Of a DNA stretch of 61,161 nucleotides, positions 1-7,816 are shown piece after piece (the stretch's first letter is position 1; every line of letters begins with the position of its first letter). The stretch covers positions 1-61,161 of the forward strand of contig CAZNPW010000012.1 of assembly GCA_964575185.1 (NCBI GenBank), written 5' to 3'. The translations under genes and the position numbers were made by a program. Source of the stretch: CAZNPW01 sp964575185. Its GTDB lineage: Bacteria; Pseudomonadota; Alphaproteobacteria; Rhodobacterales; Rhodobacteraceae. The notes beneath the pieces were generated by a model, which was given only the letters and a program-made list of their open reading frames with translations, was not told the DNA's origin and did not search any database.

Positions 1-708
1 GCTCACCTCCGCCCAGGACTTGTCGAGATCGTCCATCACGTTGCGCCCGCCCGCCGCCGCAATCAGCGCGTTCGGCATGCCGTCGCGGCCGGCAGTGAAG
101 GGCGCTTCCTCGCCGCTGTCATAGACGAACACCCGTACGGGATTCGTCCGGTCCACGCCCGCGGTGATCTCGGCCAGCCGCGCGCGGTAGCCTGCGACCA
201 AGGCTTCGGCGCGGTCCTCGACCCCGAAGATGCGGCCGAGGTTCAGGATGTCGGCGTACATATCCTCCATGCTCGCCGCCGCCTTGGGGCCGATGTGGAT
301 GCAGCTTTCGGTCAGCTCGTAGACCTTGATCCCGAAGGGCGCGAGCGTCTCCGGCGTGACCTCGCCGCCGACCTTCATGCCGTAGTTCCACCCGGCGAAG
401 AAGAAGTCGGCCCCGGCCCCCACCAGCACCTCCTTCGTCGGATACTTGGCCGACAGTTCGGGCAGTTCGCGCAGCCCGTCGCGCAGCGCGGGGTCGAGCG
501 TCTTCCAGCCCGAGATGCCGGTATAGCCGACCATCCGGTCGGCCAGGCCCAGCGCCAGCATCATCTCGGTCAGGTTCACGTCGTTCGACACGGCGCGCGC
601 GGGCGGGGCGTCGAACGTCACCTCGCGGTTGCAGCTTTGCACCGTGACGGGGAAGGCGAGCGCCGGCATGGCCGACAGGACGAGCGCCAGCAGGGACAGT
701 CTCAGCAT
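1..708 (-). CDS. ABC transporter periplasmic substrate-binding protein, corrinoid/iron-complex type (3' end outside window)
   Basis: Binding component of an ABC importer of the BtuF/FepB class. The 236 visible codons begin with a Sec signal peptide (residues 1-18, predicted cleavage after PALA, before FPVTVQSC). No lipobox is seen, so it should be a soluble periplasmic protein. The mature part has the helical-binding-protein pattern, with CNREVTFDAPPARAV near the start and SMEDMYADILNLGRIFG around residue 145. The ATG lies 8 bp after the stop of the ATPase gene, so the two form one transcript behind the cobalamin riboswitch at 1521-1720. That context argues for cobalamin or a corrinoid as ligand, which is inference; a siderophore is possible. 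The gene runs off the window start, so any permease gene is not visible. Confidence 0.85.
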   Translation of the reverse strand, partial: MLRLSLLALVLSAMPALAFPVTVQSCNREVTFDAPPARAVSNDVNLTEMMLALGLADRMVGYTGISGWKTLDPALRDGLRELPELSAKYPTKEVLVGAGADFFFAGWNYGMKVGGEVTPETLAPFGIKVYELTESCIHIGPKAAASMEDMYADILNLGRIFGVEDRAEALVAGYRARLAEITAGVDRTNPVRVFVYDSGEEAPFTAGRDGMPNALIAAAGGRNVMDDLDKSWAEVS

Positions 709-716
709 CGCAACCC

Positions 717-1478
717 TCAGACCTGGAACGCGAATTGCAGGGCACCGCGGGCGCGCACGCGGAACGCGGTGTGAAGCGTGGCGGGCGACAGCGCGGCGGC
801 CGGGGTGCCGCAGGCGACCAGCCGGCCCTGGTGCAGGACCGCCACCCGGTCGGCATGATCGGCCGCAAGGCCCAGGTCGTGCAGCGTCACGATGACCGTG
901 AGGCCCAGCCCGCGCACCACCGCCAGAAGGTCGATCTGGTGGCGGATGTCGAGGTGGTTCGTCGGCTCGTCCAGGACCAGCACCCGAGGCGTCTGCGCCA
1001 GGGCGCGGGCCAGCATCACGCGCTGCCGCTCGCCCCCCGACAGGCTGGCGAACGTCCGTTCGGGAAACTCCGCCAGGTCGAGCAGCGCGAGCACCCCGCG
1101 GACGGCAGGGCCGTCGTCGGCGGTCCCGCCGAAGGCGCGGTCGCGGTACGGAAGACGGCCCAGGGCCACGATCTGCCGCACCGTCAGGCCGCAGTCGCCG
1201 GCCGGATCCTGCAGCACGACGGCCACCTGCCGGGCGGTGTCGCGCGAAGGCATCCGGGCCAGATCGTTTCCGAACAGACGGACACTTCCCCGCCGCGGCC
1301 GGGTCTGCCCGAACACCAGCCGCAGGGCCGACGACTTGCCCGCCCCGTTCGGCCCGCAGATTGCGAGCACCTCTCCCGGCGCGACCGCCAGCGTCAGGTC
1401 ATGCAGCACATCGTCCCGGCCGGGCGGACCCCAGCACACGCCATCCAGCGCCACGGCGGGCGGTTCGTCGGTCATCAT
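717..1478 (-). CDS. ABC transporter ATP-binding protein, BtuD/FecE-like
   Basis: Cytoplasmic ATPase of an importer for cobalamin or iron complexes; 253 residues, normal for the family. Walker A GPNGAGKS is at residues 42-49, followed by a Q-loop segment (VVLQDP), the signature LSGGERQR near residue 145 and Walker B VLVLDEPTNHLD near 165. It is the first gene after the cobalamin riboswitch and is followed 8 bp later by the binding-protein gene. Two ATGs are adjacent at the start (1478 and 1475); either could be used. The family assignment is firm, while the substrate is inferred from the riboswitch. Confidence 0.9.
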   Translation of the reverse strand: MMTDEPPAVALDGVCWGPPGRDDVLHDLTLAVAPGEVLAICGPNGAGKSSALRLVFGQTRPRRGSVRLFGNDLARMPSRDTARQVAVVLQDPAGDCGLTVRQIVALGRLPYRDRAFGGTADDGPAVRGVLALLDLAEFPERTFASLSGGERQRVMLARALAQTPRVLVLDEPTNHLDIRHQIDLLAVVRGLGLTVIVTLHDLGLAADHADRVAVLHQGRLVACGTPAAALSPATLHTAFRVRARGALQFAFQV

Positions 1479-1520
1479 CGCGCTCCCTCCGGGGCACCCC
1501 GCCCGGGCGTTGTTTCAGAC

Positions 1521-1720
1521 GCGATGGCAGGTCTCCTGGCTCGCGGCGCATCGTTTCCCCCGGCCTTCCCGGTTGCCCAGTGGCCCTGTCGGGGGAAACC
1601 CGCCGCTTACAGTTGCGGGGGCAGTCACGGACTTGGCGCCTGATGGCTACACCGCACCGTGTTCCCTTTTCATCCGGCCGCGCGTGGCTTGGCCGGACAC
1701 CATCACCTGCCACGTTGCAA
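1521..1720 (-). promoter_or_regulatory. Cobalamin (AdoCbl) riboswitch
   Basis: Read on the minus strand, this leader shows the conserved order of a B12 riboswitch: a GGTG-containing 5' element, GGGAACACGGTG, a GACTGCCCCCGCAACTGTAA core, the B12 box GCCACTG (complement of 1578-1584) and the closing GAGCCAGGAGACCTGCC. It ends about 40 bp before the start of the ATPase gene at 1478. By family precedent it represses expression when adenosylcobalamin is abundant, which supports a corrinoid-uptake role for the two downstream genes. Outer boundaries are approximate. Confidence 0.93.
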
Positions 1721-1749
1721 CGCTCGCGGACGCGGCACAAGGGGCATGT

Positions 1750-2601
1750 TCAGTGCTGGCACGCCGGACAATAGAAGGTCGATCGCCCCGCCTGCACGAT
1801 CCGTCGGACCGTCCCGCCGCAACCCGGCCGCAGGCAGGGCAGGCCCGCCCGACCATAGACGCGGAAGCTGTGCTGGAAATGGCCGAGCTCGCCGTCGGCC
1901 CGGCGATAGTCGCGCAGGGACGACCCGCCGGCGCCGATCGCCTCCTCCAGCACCGCGCGGATCACCGGCACCAGCGCCGCGACGCGCGCCCGGCCGATCC
2001 GCCCCGCCAGCCGCGCCGGATGGATGCCCGCCCGGAACAGCGCCTCGGCCACGTAGATGTTGCCCAGGCCCGCGACGACCCGCTGATCCAGCAGCGAGGC
2101 CTTCACCGGGGTCCGCTTGCCCGCGAAGGCCGCGATCAGGTGGGCGTCGTGAAAGCCGTTTCCCAAGGGCTCCGGCCCCAGACCCGCGAGCCAGGGGTGG
2201 GCCTCGGCCCGGTCGGTCGCCACCAGGTCCATCGCGCCGAAGCGGCGCGCGTCGTTGAACGTGACCCGCGCGCCGCCCGCCATGTCGAGCACCACATGGT
2301 CGTGCCTCGCGGGGGCGGGGTGGGCATGGTGGAACAGGCCGACCTGCGCCCCCGACACCAGCACCCGGCCCGACATTCCCAGATGAATCAGCAGCGTCTC
2401 GCCCGTCGACAGGTCCGCGAGGATGTATTTCGACCGCCGCCGCAGCCGCAGCACCCGGGCCCCCGCCAGCCGCCCCGCCATGCCGGCTGGCAGCGGCCAG
2501 CGCAGGTCCGGCCGGTTGACCTGCGCCGCGGCGATCACCCGCCCCTCCATCACCGGAACAAGCCCGCGGCGGACGGTTTCTACTTCGGGCAGTTCGGGCA
2601 T
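1750..2601 (-). CDS. mutM: Formamidopyrimidine-DNA glycosylase
   Basis: Bifunctional DNA glycosylase/AP lyase that removes 8-oxoguanine and formamidopyrimidines in base-excision repair. The protein (283 residues) begins MPELPEVETVRRGL, giving the catalytic Pro2-Glu3 after Met removal. It has the SKYIL lysine loop near residue 57 and the zinc-finger tail with CLRPGCGG and STFYCPACQ, in which the first cysteine pair is spaced C-x4-C. Length is typical. It is divergent from ubiE with 71 bp between the start codons. The stop is 30 bp upstream of the riboswitch region on the same strand. Confidence 0.96.
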   Translation of the reverse strand: MPELPEVETVRRGLVPVMEGRVIAAAQVNRPDLRWPLPAGMAGRLAGARVLRLRRRSKYILADLSTGETLLIHLGMSGRVLVSGAQVGLFHHAHPAPARHDHVVLDMAGGARVTFNDARRFGAMDLVATDRAEAHPWLAGLGPEPLGNGFHDAHLIAAFAGKRTPVKASLLDQRVVAGLGNIYVAEALFRAGIHPARLAGRIGRARVAALVPVIRAVLEEAIGAGGSSLRDYRRADGELGHFQHSFRVYGRAGLPCLRPGCGGTVRRIVQAGRSTFYCPACQH

Positions 2602-2616
2602 GTGATCCCCTTCGCG

Positions 2617-2645
2617 TTGGCAAGGGCCGCGGCATCGGCCTATAG
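2617..2645 (+). promoter_or_regulatory. Candidate sigma-70 promoter for ubiE-ubiB
   Basis: TTGGCA at 2617-2622 matches five of six bases of a -35 box. It is separated by 17 bp from CTATAG at 2640-2645, a weak -10 box. The pair lies 28 bp upstream of the ubiE ATG in the mutM-ubiE divergent gap. Based on sequence match only. Confidence 0.4.
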
Positions 2646-2672
2646 AAGGCGTGTCGTTCAGGACAGGACTCC

Positions 2673-3419
2673 ATGGCCGAAGACAAGACCACGCATTTCG
2701 GATTCCGGACGGTGCCCGAGGCCGACAAGGCGGGTCTCGTCCACGGCGTGTTCTCGCGCGTGGCGACCCGCTACGACGTGATGAACGACCTGATGTCGGG
2801 CGGCGTCCACCGGCTGTGGAAGGACGCGATGATGGACTGGCTCGTCCCCCGGTCCGGCCAGCGGCTGCTCGACGTCGCGGGCGGGACCGGGGACATCGCC
2901 TTCCGCTACCTCGCGCGCGCGCCGCAGGCCACCGCCGTCGTCTGCGACCTGACCGCGCCGATGCTGGCCGAGGGCCGCAAGCGGGCCGAGGCCGCGCGCC
3001 TGGGCGACCGGCTGTCCTGGGTGGCGGGCGACGCGATGGCGCTGCCCTTCCAGGACCGCAGCTTTGACGCCTACACGATCAGCTTCGGCATCCGCAACGT
3101 GACCCGCCCCGAGGTCGCGCTCGCCGAGGCCTTCCGCGTGCTGCGCCCCGGCGGGCGCCTGATGGTGCTGGAGTTCAGCCGCATCCCGAACGCCGCGCTG
3201 CAGCGCGCCTACGACGCCTATTCCTTCAACGTCATCCCGGCGATGGGACAGGCCGTCACGGGGGACCGCGCGTCATACCGGTATCTCGTCGAATCGATCC
3301 GCCGCTTTCCCGACCAGGAGACCTTCGCGGCGATGATCCGCGATGCGGGGTTTTCGCGCGCGACCTACCGCAACCTCACCTTCGGCGTGGCCGCGCTGCA
3401 TTCGGGCTGGAAGATCTGA
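2673..3419 (+). CDS. ubiE: Ubiquinone biosynthesis C-methyltransferase UbiE
   Basis: SAM-dependent C-methyltransferase acting on the polyprenyl-benzoquinol intermediate in ubiquinone synthesis (also able to methylate demethylmenaquinol in organisms that make it). The 248-residue protein has the family opening with VFSRVATRYDVMNDLMSGG, SAM motif I LDVAGGTGDIAF near residue 69, and the internal signature SFGIRNVT near residue 138, with a C-terminal FGVAALHSGWKI. The ubiB gene starts directly after its stop codon with no gap, so the two are translationally linked. Confidence 0.97.
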   Translation: MAEDKTTHFGFRTVPEADKAGLVHGVFSRVATRYDVMNDLMSGGVHRLWKDAMMDWLVPRSGQRLLDVAGGTGDIAFRYLARAPQATAVVCDLTAPMLAEGRKRAEAARLGDRLSWVAGDAMALPFQDRSFDAYTISFGIRNVTRPEVALAEAFRVLRPGGRLMVLEFSRIPNAALQRAYDAYSFNVIPAMGQAVTGDRASYRYLVESIRRFPDQETFAAMIRDAGFSRATYRNLTFGVAALHSGWKI

Positions 3420-4943
3420 GTGCGGGGGCCGCACAACATCATCCGCCTGGTGCGCACGCTCGCCACGCTGGAGCGGACGGGTGCCATCGGCGTGGTGCTC
3501 GAGGCGTTCCGCGCGCCGCCGCGGCTGCGCGTGGTGGCGCGCGTGCTGGGCTGGCCGTTCAAGTGGCTCGGCGCGCGCGGCGATCCGGGGCTGCCGCCCG
3601 CGACACGGGCGCTGACGGCGCTGGGGCCGGCCTACATCAAGTTCGGACAGATCCTGTCGACCCGCCCCGACATCGTGGGCGAGGAGCTGGCGGAGCAGCT
3701 GAAGTACCTGCAGGACAAGCTGCCCCCCTTCCCGGTCGAGATCGCCAAGCGCACGGTCGAGGAAGAGCTCGAGCTGCCCGTGGCGCAGGTCTTCTCGGAG
3801 TTCTCCGAACCCGTCGCCGCGGCGTCGATCGCGCAGGTCCACAAGGCCCGGCTCGCCGAGGACGGGCGCGAGGTCGCGGTCAAGGTCCTGCGCCCCGGGA
3901 TCGAGCGCGCCTTCCGCCGCGACATCGACGCCTTCTACCTTGCCGCCTGGGTCGTCGAGGCGCTGGCACCGGCCGCGCGGCGGCTGCGGCCGGTGGAGGT
4001 GATCGCGCATTTCGAAGGCGTCGTCCTGGGCGAGCTCGACCTGCGGATGGAGGCGAGCGCCGCGGCCGAGTTCGCGGCGAATACCGAAGGGGACGCAGGC
4101 TTCGCGGTGCCGCGGACCATCTGGTTCCTGTCGGCGCGCCGCGTCATGACGCTCGACTGGGTCGAGGGCGTGCCGATGGCCGACAATGCGGCCATCGTGG
4201 CCGCGGGGCACGACCCGCGGAGCCTGGGCGCGCGGGTCCTGACGCTGTTCTTGAACCACGCGCTGCGCGACGGCTACTTCCACGCCGACATGCACCAGGG
4301 CAACCTGAAGGTCCGCGCCGACGGGGCGATCGTCGCCTACGACTTCGGGATCATGGGGCGGATCGACGACTACACCCGCCGCGTCTATGCCGAGATCCTG
4401 TTCGGCTTCATCCGCAAGGACTATCGCCGCGTGGCCGAGGTGCATTTCGAGGCAGGCTACGTGCCGCCCGACCGCGACATCGACGAGTTCGCCCGCGCCC
4501 TGCGATCGGTGGGAGAGCCGATCTTCGGCATGGACGCGAGCCGGATCAGCATGGCCCGCCTGCTCGCCTACCTGTTCGAGGTGACCGAGCGGTTCGGGAT
4601 GGAGACGCGGACCGAGCTGATCCTGCTGCAGCGGACGATGGTGGTCGTCGAAGGCGTTGCCCGCGGGCTCGACCCCAACCTCAACATGTGGCAGGTCGCC
4701 CGGCCGATCGTCGAGGCCTACGTCGCGCGCAGCATCGGCCCGCGCGCGGTGCTGCGCGATCTCGGCCAGACGCTGCGCGTGCTGGCCCGCTTCGGGCCGC
4801 GCCTGCCCGGCCTGGTCGAAAGCGCGCTGATCGCGCGGGCGCACCGGCCCGTCGTCGTGATCCGGCGGCCCCGCCGCTGGATGTGGGCCGCGGCAGCCGC
4901 CGGTGTCTTCGCCGCCGGGTTGCTGACCGGGCGGCTGATCTAG
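3420..4943 (+). CDS. ubiB: Ubiquinone biosynthesis protein kinase-like UbiB
   Basis: Membrane-anchored atypical kinase/ATPase of the ABC1/ADCK family required for ubiquinone synthesis. The 507-residue product starts at a GTG that follows the ubiE stop (TGA at 3417-3419) without a spacer. It carries the family KxGQ-type motif YIKFGQILSTRPDIVG near residue 75, an AVKVLRPG lysine motif, the HADMHQGNLKV loop and the metal-binding YDFGIMG. The last about 25 residues (RRWMWAAAAAGVFAAG and on) form a hydrophobic anchor. Followed by a 122-bp gap with no recognisable feature before the convergent flgD. Confidence 0.95.
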   Translation: MRGPHNIIRLVRTLATLERTGAIGVVLEAFRAPPRLRVVARVLGWPFKWLGARGDPGLPPATRALTALGPAYIKFGQILSTRPDIVGEELAEQLKYLQDKLPPFPVEIAKRTVEEELELPVAQVFSEFSEPVAAASIAQVHKARLAEDGREVAVKVLRPGIERAFRRDIDAFYLAAWVVEALAPAARRLRPVEVIAHFEGVVLGELDLRMEASAAAEFAANTEGDAGFAVPRTIWFLSARRVMTLDWVEGVPMADNAAIVAAGHDPRSLGARVLTLFLNHALRDGYFHADMHQGNLKVRADGAIVAYDFGIMGRIDDYTRRVYAEILFGFIRKDYRRVAEVHFEAGYVPPDRDIDEFARALRSVGEPIFGMDASRISMARLLAYLFEVTERFGMETRTELILLQRTMVVVEGVARGLDPNLNMWQVARPIVEAYVARSIGPRAVLRDLGQTLRVLARFGPRLPGLVESALIARAHRPVVVIRRPRRWMWAAAAAGVFAAGLLTGRLI

Positions 4944-5065
4944 CGCGAGGCCGTCTCCGCGCAATGGCGGCGGCCACCCGTCGCGACGCCTGCCGGGCCC
5001 TGGCAGGCCGCCGACGGGCCACGCTGCGCGCCGCGACGCGCCTGCTTGCGCCGGCCGGGCGGTGT

Positions 5066-5728
5066 TCATCCCGGGGGGCTGCGCAAGGCGGTGATGGCGT
5101 CGGCCGGGACGCGGATCCCGCCTTCGAGCACCAGCACGGTGCCTTGCGGGCCGCCCTGCGCTTCCTGGATGCGGGCGTAGGATTCGACGGGCGTGGTCGC
5201 CGTCAGTTCCCCGTCCCGGTAGCTTTCCAGCGTCAACTTGTAGCGTCCGGTCGGCAGCGGCGCGCCGGTCGCGTCGAGGCCGGTCCAGGTGAAGGGTTCG
5301 GCGCTGACGGGCAGGTCCTGGCGCGCCTGCACCGCACCGTCCGCGTCGGTCACCACCAGCACGGCGCGGTCGGCACCCTGGGCGGGGTTCGGCGACAGCG
5401 TCACGGGATCACCGTCGACCCAGACCGGGGCCTCGGCGCGTGCCTCCTGCCCGACCCACCCGGCGAGCTGCGCCATTCCCATGACCCCGAAAGACCGCGA
5501 CAGGCCCGCAAGAAGCTCGTTCGTCCGTACCTGTTGCTCGACACCCGAAAAGGTCGCGAGCTGCACGGCATAGTCGGTCGACTCGATCGGATTCAGCGGA
5601 TCCTGGTTCTGCATCTGGACCGTCAGCATCTTCAGGAACGTCGTGTAATCCGACATCGGCTGCGCCGTGGCGGGCGGGGCGGTCGTCGGAGTGTCGGCGG
5701 AACGCACCGCGGTCGACGAAAGGGTCAT
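5066..5728 (-). CDS. flgD: Flagellar hook assembly protein FlgD
   Basis: Hook-capping protein that sits on the growing flagellar hook and allows hook-protein polymerisation; exported by the flagellar apparatus. The 220-residue protein has the FlgD N-terminal signature FLKMLTVQMQNQDPLNP at residues 31-47, followed by the STDYAVQLATFSGVEQQV segment. A C-terminal beta-rich part ends at VPADAITALRSPPG. Its start lies 10 bp after the fliK stop on the same strand, so fliK-flgD is one transcription unit. Confidence 0.94.
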   Translation of the reverse strand: MTLSSTAVRSADTPTTAPPATAQPMSDYTTFLKMLTVQMQNQDPLNPIESTDYAVQLATFSGVEQQVRTNELLAGLSRSFGVMGMAQLAGWVGQEARAEAPVWVDGDPVTLSPNPAQGADRAVLVVTDADGAVQARQDLPVSAEPFTWTGLDATGAPLPTGRYKLTLESYRDGELTATTPVESYARIQEAQGGPQGTVLVLEGGIRVPADAITALRSPPG

Positions 5729-5738
5729 GTTTCGCTCC

Positions 5739-6989
5739 TTACAGCCTGAGATCCAGTCGTTCGGTCGGTGCGGGAAGGTCCTGCGCCTGCATCGGCGCGG
5801 GCCGGTCGGCTGGCTGGCCCCGCGCGCCGCCCTCCCTGCCGGAGTGGCCGAAACCCTGCCCGCCCGTCCCGCGGTCCTGCGGTCCGCCGCCGGCCGGGAG
5901 CTGGCTCGGATCGGGGCGCGGCATCTCGGGTCGCGGCGGCTCCGCCAGGTCCGGCGCGGCCAGTTCGACGGTGATCGTCTGCGCCTGGATCCCCGCCTGC
6001 CGCAGGTCGTCGGTCAGCGCCTCCACCGCGGACTGGACCAGCGGGATCGTGTCCGCCCTTTCGACCACGAGCCGCACGTCGACCGGTCCGGTCGTCGACG
6101 GAAGCTCGATCCGCACCCGGCCGAGATCGCCGGGCACGAGGTCGATGGCCAGGCCCTGACCCGAAGCCAGCGCCGAGACGATGGCCTCGGGCAACTGCGA
6201 GAGGGGCACCGCGTGCAGCGGCAACGGGGCCGCCACGGTCGGCACGGCCGTCGCGGCGACCGGCGGGGCGATGCCCGACGGCACCGGCGCGCCCGGGAAC
6301 GGCAACGCGGCCGCCGCCGGGTCCGGTGCGCGCGGCCTCGCCGCGATTGCCGGAGGCTCGGGCAGCGCGGCCACGCCGCGGCCGCCCGAAACCGGCGGGA
6401 TCGCCGGGGCCACCGGATCCGGAGGATCATCACCCGGCGGCGGCGGGGACAGGCCCGCCACCGGCACCCCCCCGGCCGGTCCCCCCCTGACCGGCGCAGG
6501 CCCGGTCTCGCCCGACCCGGTCTCGCCCGACCCGGTCTTGCCTGACCCGGTCTTGCCCGACCCTGACGCCTCGTCGGGCAGGAAGATCACCGGGGTTCCG
6601 GGCGGGAAGGCATCCTCGGCACTGCGGGCGGATCGCGGCGGCGGCGGCACCGCAAAGGACGCCGGGAGCACGCCCTGCGGCGCATGGCCAGCTTCTACCC
6701 GGCCCGCGGGGGTCGGCAGGCGCGCCGCCTCGGGCACAGCGGCGGGGGCAGGAGGCGGTGGTCCTTGCGCCGCGTCCAGAACCCCGTCGACCGGCACGGG
6801 CAGCCACCGGCGGTCGGCAGGTTCGCCATACCTCTGCGGCGGGGCGGGCGGAAGCGGGGGCGCGGCGGGCGCGGCGACCACGGGCAGCAGGGCCGCCTCG
6901 CCCAGCAGCGGATCGAAGACCTCGCCCTCGACCTCCGCCTGCGGAGGCGGGGAAGCGGACATCGGGGACACGGCGAGAATCGGGATCAT
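5739..6989 (-). CDS. fliK: Flagellar hook-length control protein FliK
   Basis: Molecular ruler and export-switch protein for hook length. The 416-residue protein has a long proline/alanine-rich N-terminal two-thirds with no folded motif. The C-terminal FliK domain (about residues 270-360) contains GLAIDLVPGDLGRVRIEL and VVERADTIPLVQSAVEAL. The start MIPILAVSP at 6989 was chosen because the upstream reading frame enters the divergent promoter region and shows no FliK-like sequence. Residues about 144-163 are a pentapeptide tandem repeat, GSGKT then GSGET. It is divergent from the flgJ-like gene (80 bp gap). Confidence 0.88.
   Translation of the reverse strand: MIPILAVSPMSASPPPQAEVEGEVFDPLLGEAALLPVVAAPAAPPLPPAPPQRYGEPADRRWLPVPVDGVLDAAQGPPPPAPAAVPEAARLPTPAGRVEAGHAPQGVLPASFAVPPPPRSARSAEDAFPPGTPVIFLPDEASGSGKTGSGKTGSGETGSGETGPAPVRGGPAGGVPVAGLSPPPPGDDPPDPVAPAIPPVSGGRGVAALPEPPAIAARPRAPDPAAAALPFPGAPVPSGIAPPVAATAVPTVAAPLPLHAVPLSQLPEAIVSALASGQGLAIDLVPGDLGRVRIELPSTTGPVDVRLVVERADTIPLVQSAVEALTDDLRQAGIQAQTITVELAAPDLAEPPRPEMPRPDPSQLPAGGGPQDRGTGGQGFGHSGREGGARGQPADRPAPMQAQDLPAPTERLDLRL
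6501..6560. repeat. 15-bp tandem repeat, four copies, inside fliK
   Basis: Four head-to-tail 15-bp units (CCCGGTCTCGCCCGA and one- or two-base variants) encode the pentapeptides GSGKT, GSGKT, GSGET, GSGET in FliK. The unit is a multiple of three, so copy-number change keeps frame and changes linker length. Confidence 0.95.
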
Positions 6990-7069
6990 GCCCCGTTCTA
7001 ACCCGAGGCATCCTAACCGGACGTTTACGGCAGCCGCCCTAGACATGGCCTGCAGACAAGGAGAATCCG

Positions 7070-7333
7070 ATGCAGACCCCTCCCCCGACGACCCCGCCGG
7101 TGCCACCCGCGGCCCCGCTCTTCCGGAAGGCGCAGGCTCTCGAAGCGGCGTTTCTTGCGGAAATGCTGAAGTATGCGGCCCCGCCGCCGGCCCCCGGCGC
7201 CTTCGGCGGCGGCATCGGCGAATCGCAGTTCCAGTCCTTCCTGCGCGAGGAGCAGGCCCGCGGCATGACCGCCGCCGGGGGCCTGGGCCTTGCCGCGCAA
7301 CTTTACGAATCGCTCGCGGGGGGTCGGCCGTGA
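7070..7333 (+). CDS. Rod-binding protein, FlgJ N-terminal-like
   Basis: Small flagellar protein related to the rod-scaffolding N-terminal half of FlgJ; no muramidase domain is present. The 87 residues start with a proline-rich stretch. The conserved helix AQALEAAFLAEMLKYA follows at residues 21-36, then GGGIGESQFQSFLREEQA and GLGLAAQLYESL, the pattern of the Rod-binding family. The stop codon overlaps the GTG start of the next gene. It sits in the flagellar cluster, divergent from fliK. Confidence 0.82.
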   Translation: MQTPPPTTPPVPPAAPLFRKAQALEAAFLAEMLKYAAPPPAPGAFGGGIGESQFQSFLREEQARGMTAAGGLGLAAQLYESLAGGRP

Positions 7334-7623
7334 CGCTGGTCGACCGCATCGATTCGCTGCGCGCTGCCCTTCTTTCGGGCAACACGGCCGAGGCCGCGCG
7401 GCTCGCCCGGGCGATCGAGGCCGACGCGCCGCGTCTTCCGGCGCCCGATCCGCGCGCGCTCGGACGCGCCCTGTCGCTCCTGCAGGCCACCGTCGCGGGC
7501 GTGCGCGCGGCCCAGGCACGGATCGCGCGCCTGCGCGGGGCGGGCGCGCCGAGCGACGTCTACGACGCGGCCGGCCGGCGTCAGACGCACCGGCAGCACG
7601 CAGGGCCGGCGCGGCGGTGGTGA
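7330..7623 (+). CDS. FlgN-like flagellar protein (putative export chaperone)
   Basis: 97 residues, starting at GTG 7330, which overlaps the preceding stop. The sequence is almost entirely predicted helix (LVDRIDSLRAALLSGN, ALGRALSLLQATVAGVRAAQ) and ends with SDVYDAAGRR. This resembles the tail seen in FlgN-type chaperones, which guard hook-associated proteins. Position directly after the flgJ-like gene and before flagellin fits that role. The assignment rests on layout and tail motif, not on a strong domain match. Confidence 0.6.
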   Translation: MTLVDRIDSLRAALLSGNTAEAARLARAIEADAPRLPAPDPRALGRALSLLQATVAGVRAAQARIARLRGAGAPSDVYDAAGRRQTHRQHAGPARRW

Positions 7624-7715
7624 CCGGTAAAATTGAAGGCACAGGACCGCCGGGGCTTAGGGAAGCCTTAGGGGTTCGGGTGCCAGAACGGCCCTCGCGC
7701 TCCGGGTGGAGTGGC

Positions 7716-7772
7716 GCCGGGTCCGCCCGGCAACGGCAGGAAGGCCGATGTCCCGCTGCCTGAACGGGCAGC
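7716..7772 (+). promoter_or_regulatory. Structured 5' leader of the flagellin gene (two hairpins)
   Basis: The 193-bp gap between 7624 and 7816 holds two short hairpins: GCCGGG-tccg-CCCGGC at 7716-7731 and GCTGCC-tgaacg-GGCAGC at 7755-7772. The second ends 45 bp before the flagellin ATG. In Caulobacter, FlbT regulates flagellin mRNA through its 5' leader, and flbT lies just downstream here. A role as FlbT target is inference. Confidence 0.4.
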
Positions 7773-7816
7773 CTCATCGCCGACGCAAGACGCGCGCGGC
7801 AGCAAAGGAATGAACG

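Noticed and set aside
3273..5069. 598-codon minus-strand frame opposite ubiB
   Set aside because: Fully antisense to ubiB; no plausible protein features.
7624..7760. FliA (sigma-28) promoter before flagellin
   Set aside because: GCCGATGT at about 7744 resembles a -10 element but no TAAA-type -35 lies at the right distance; not strong enough to list.
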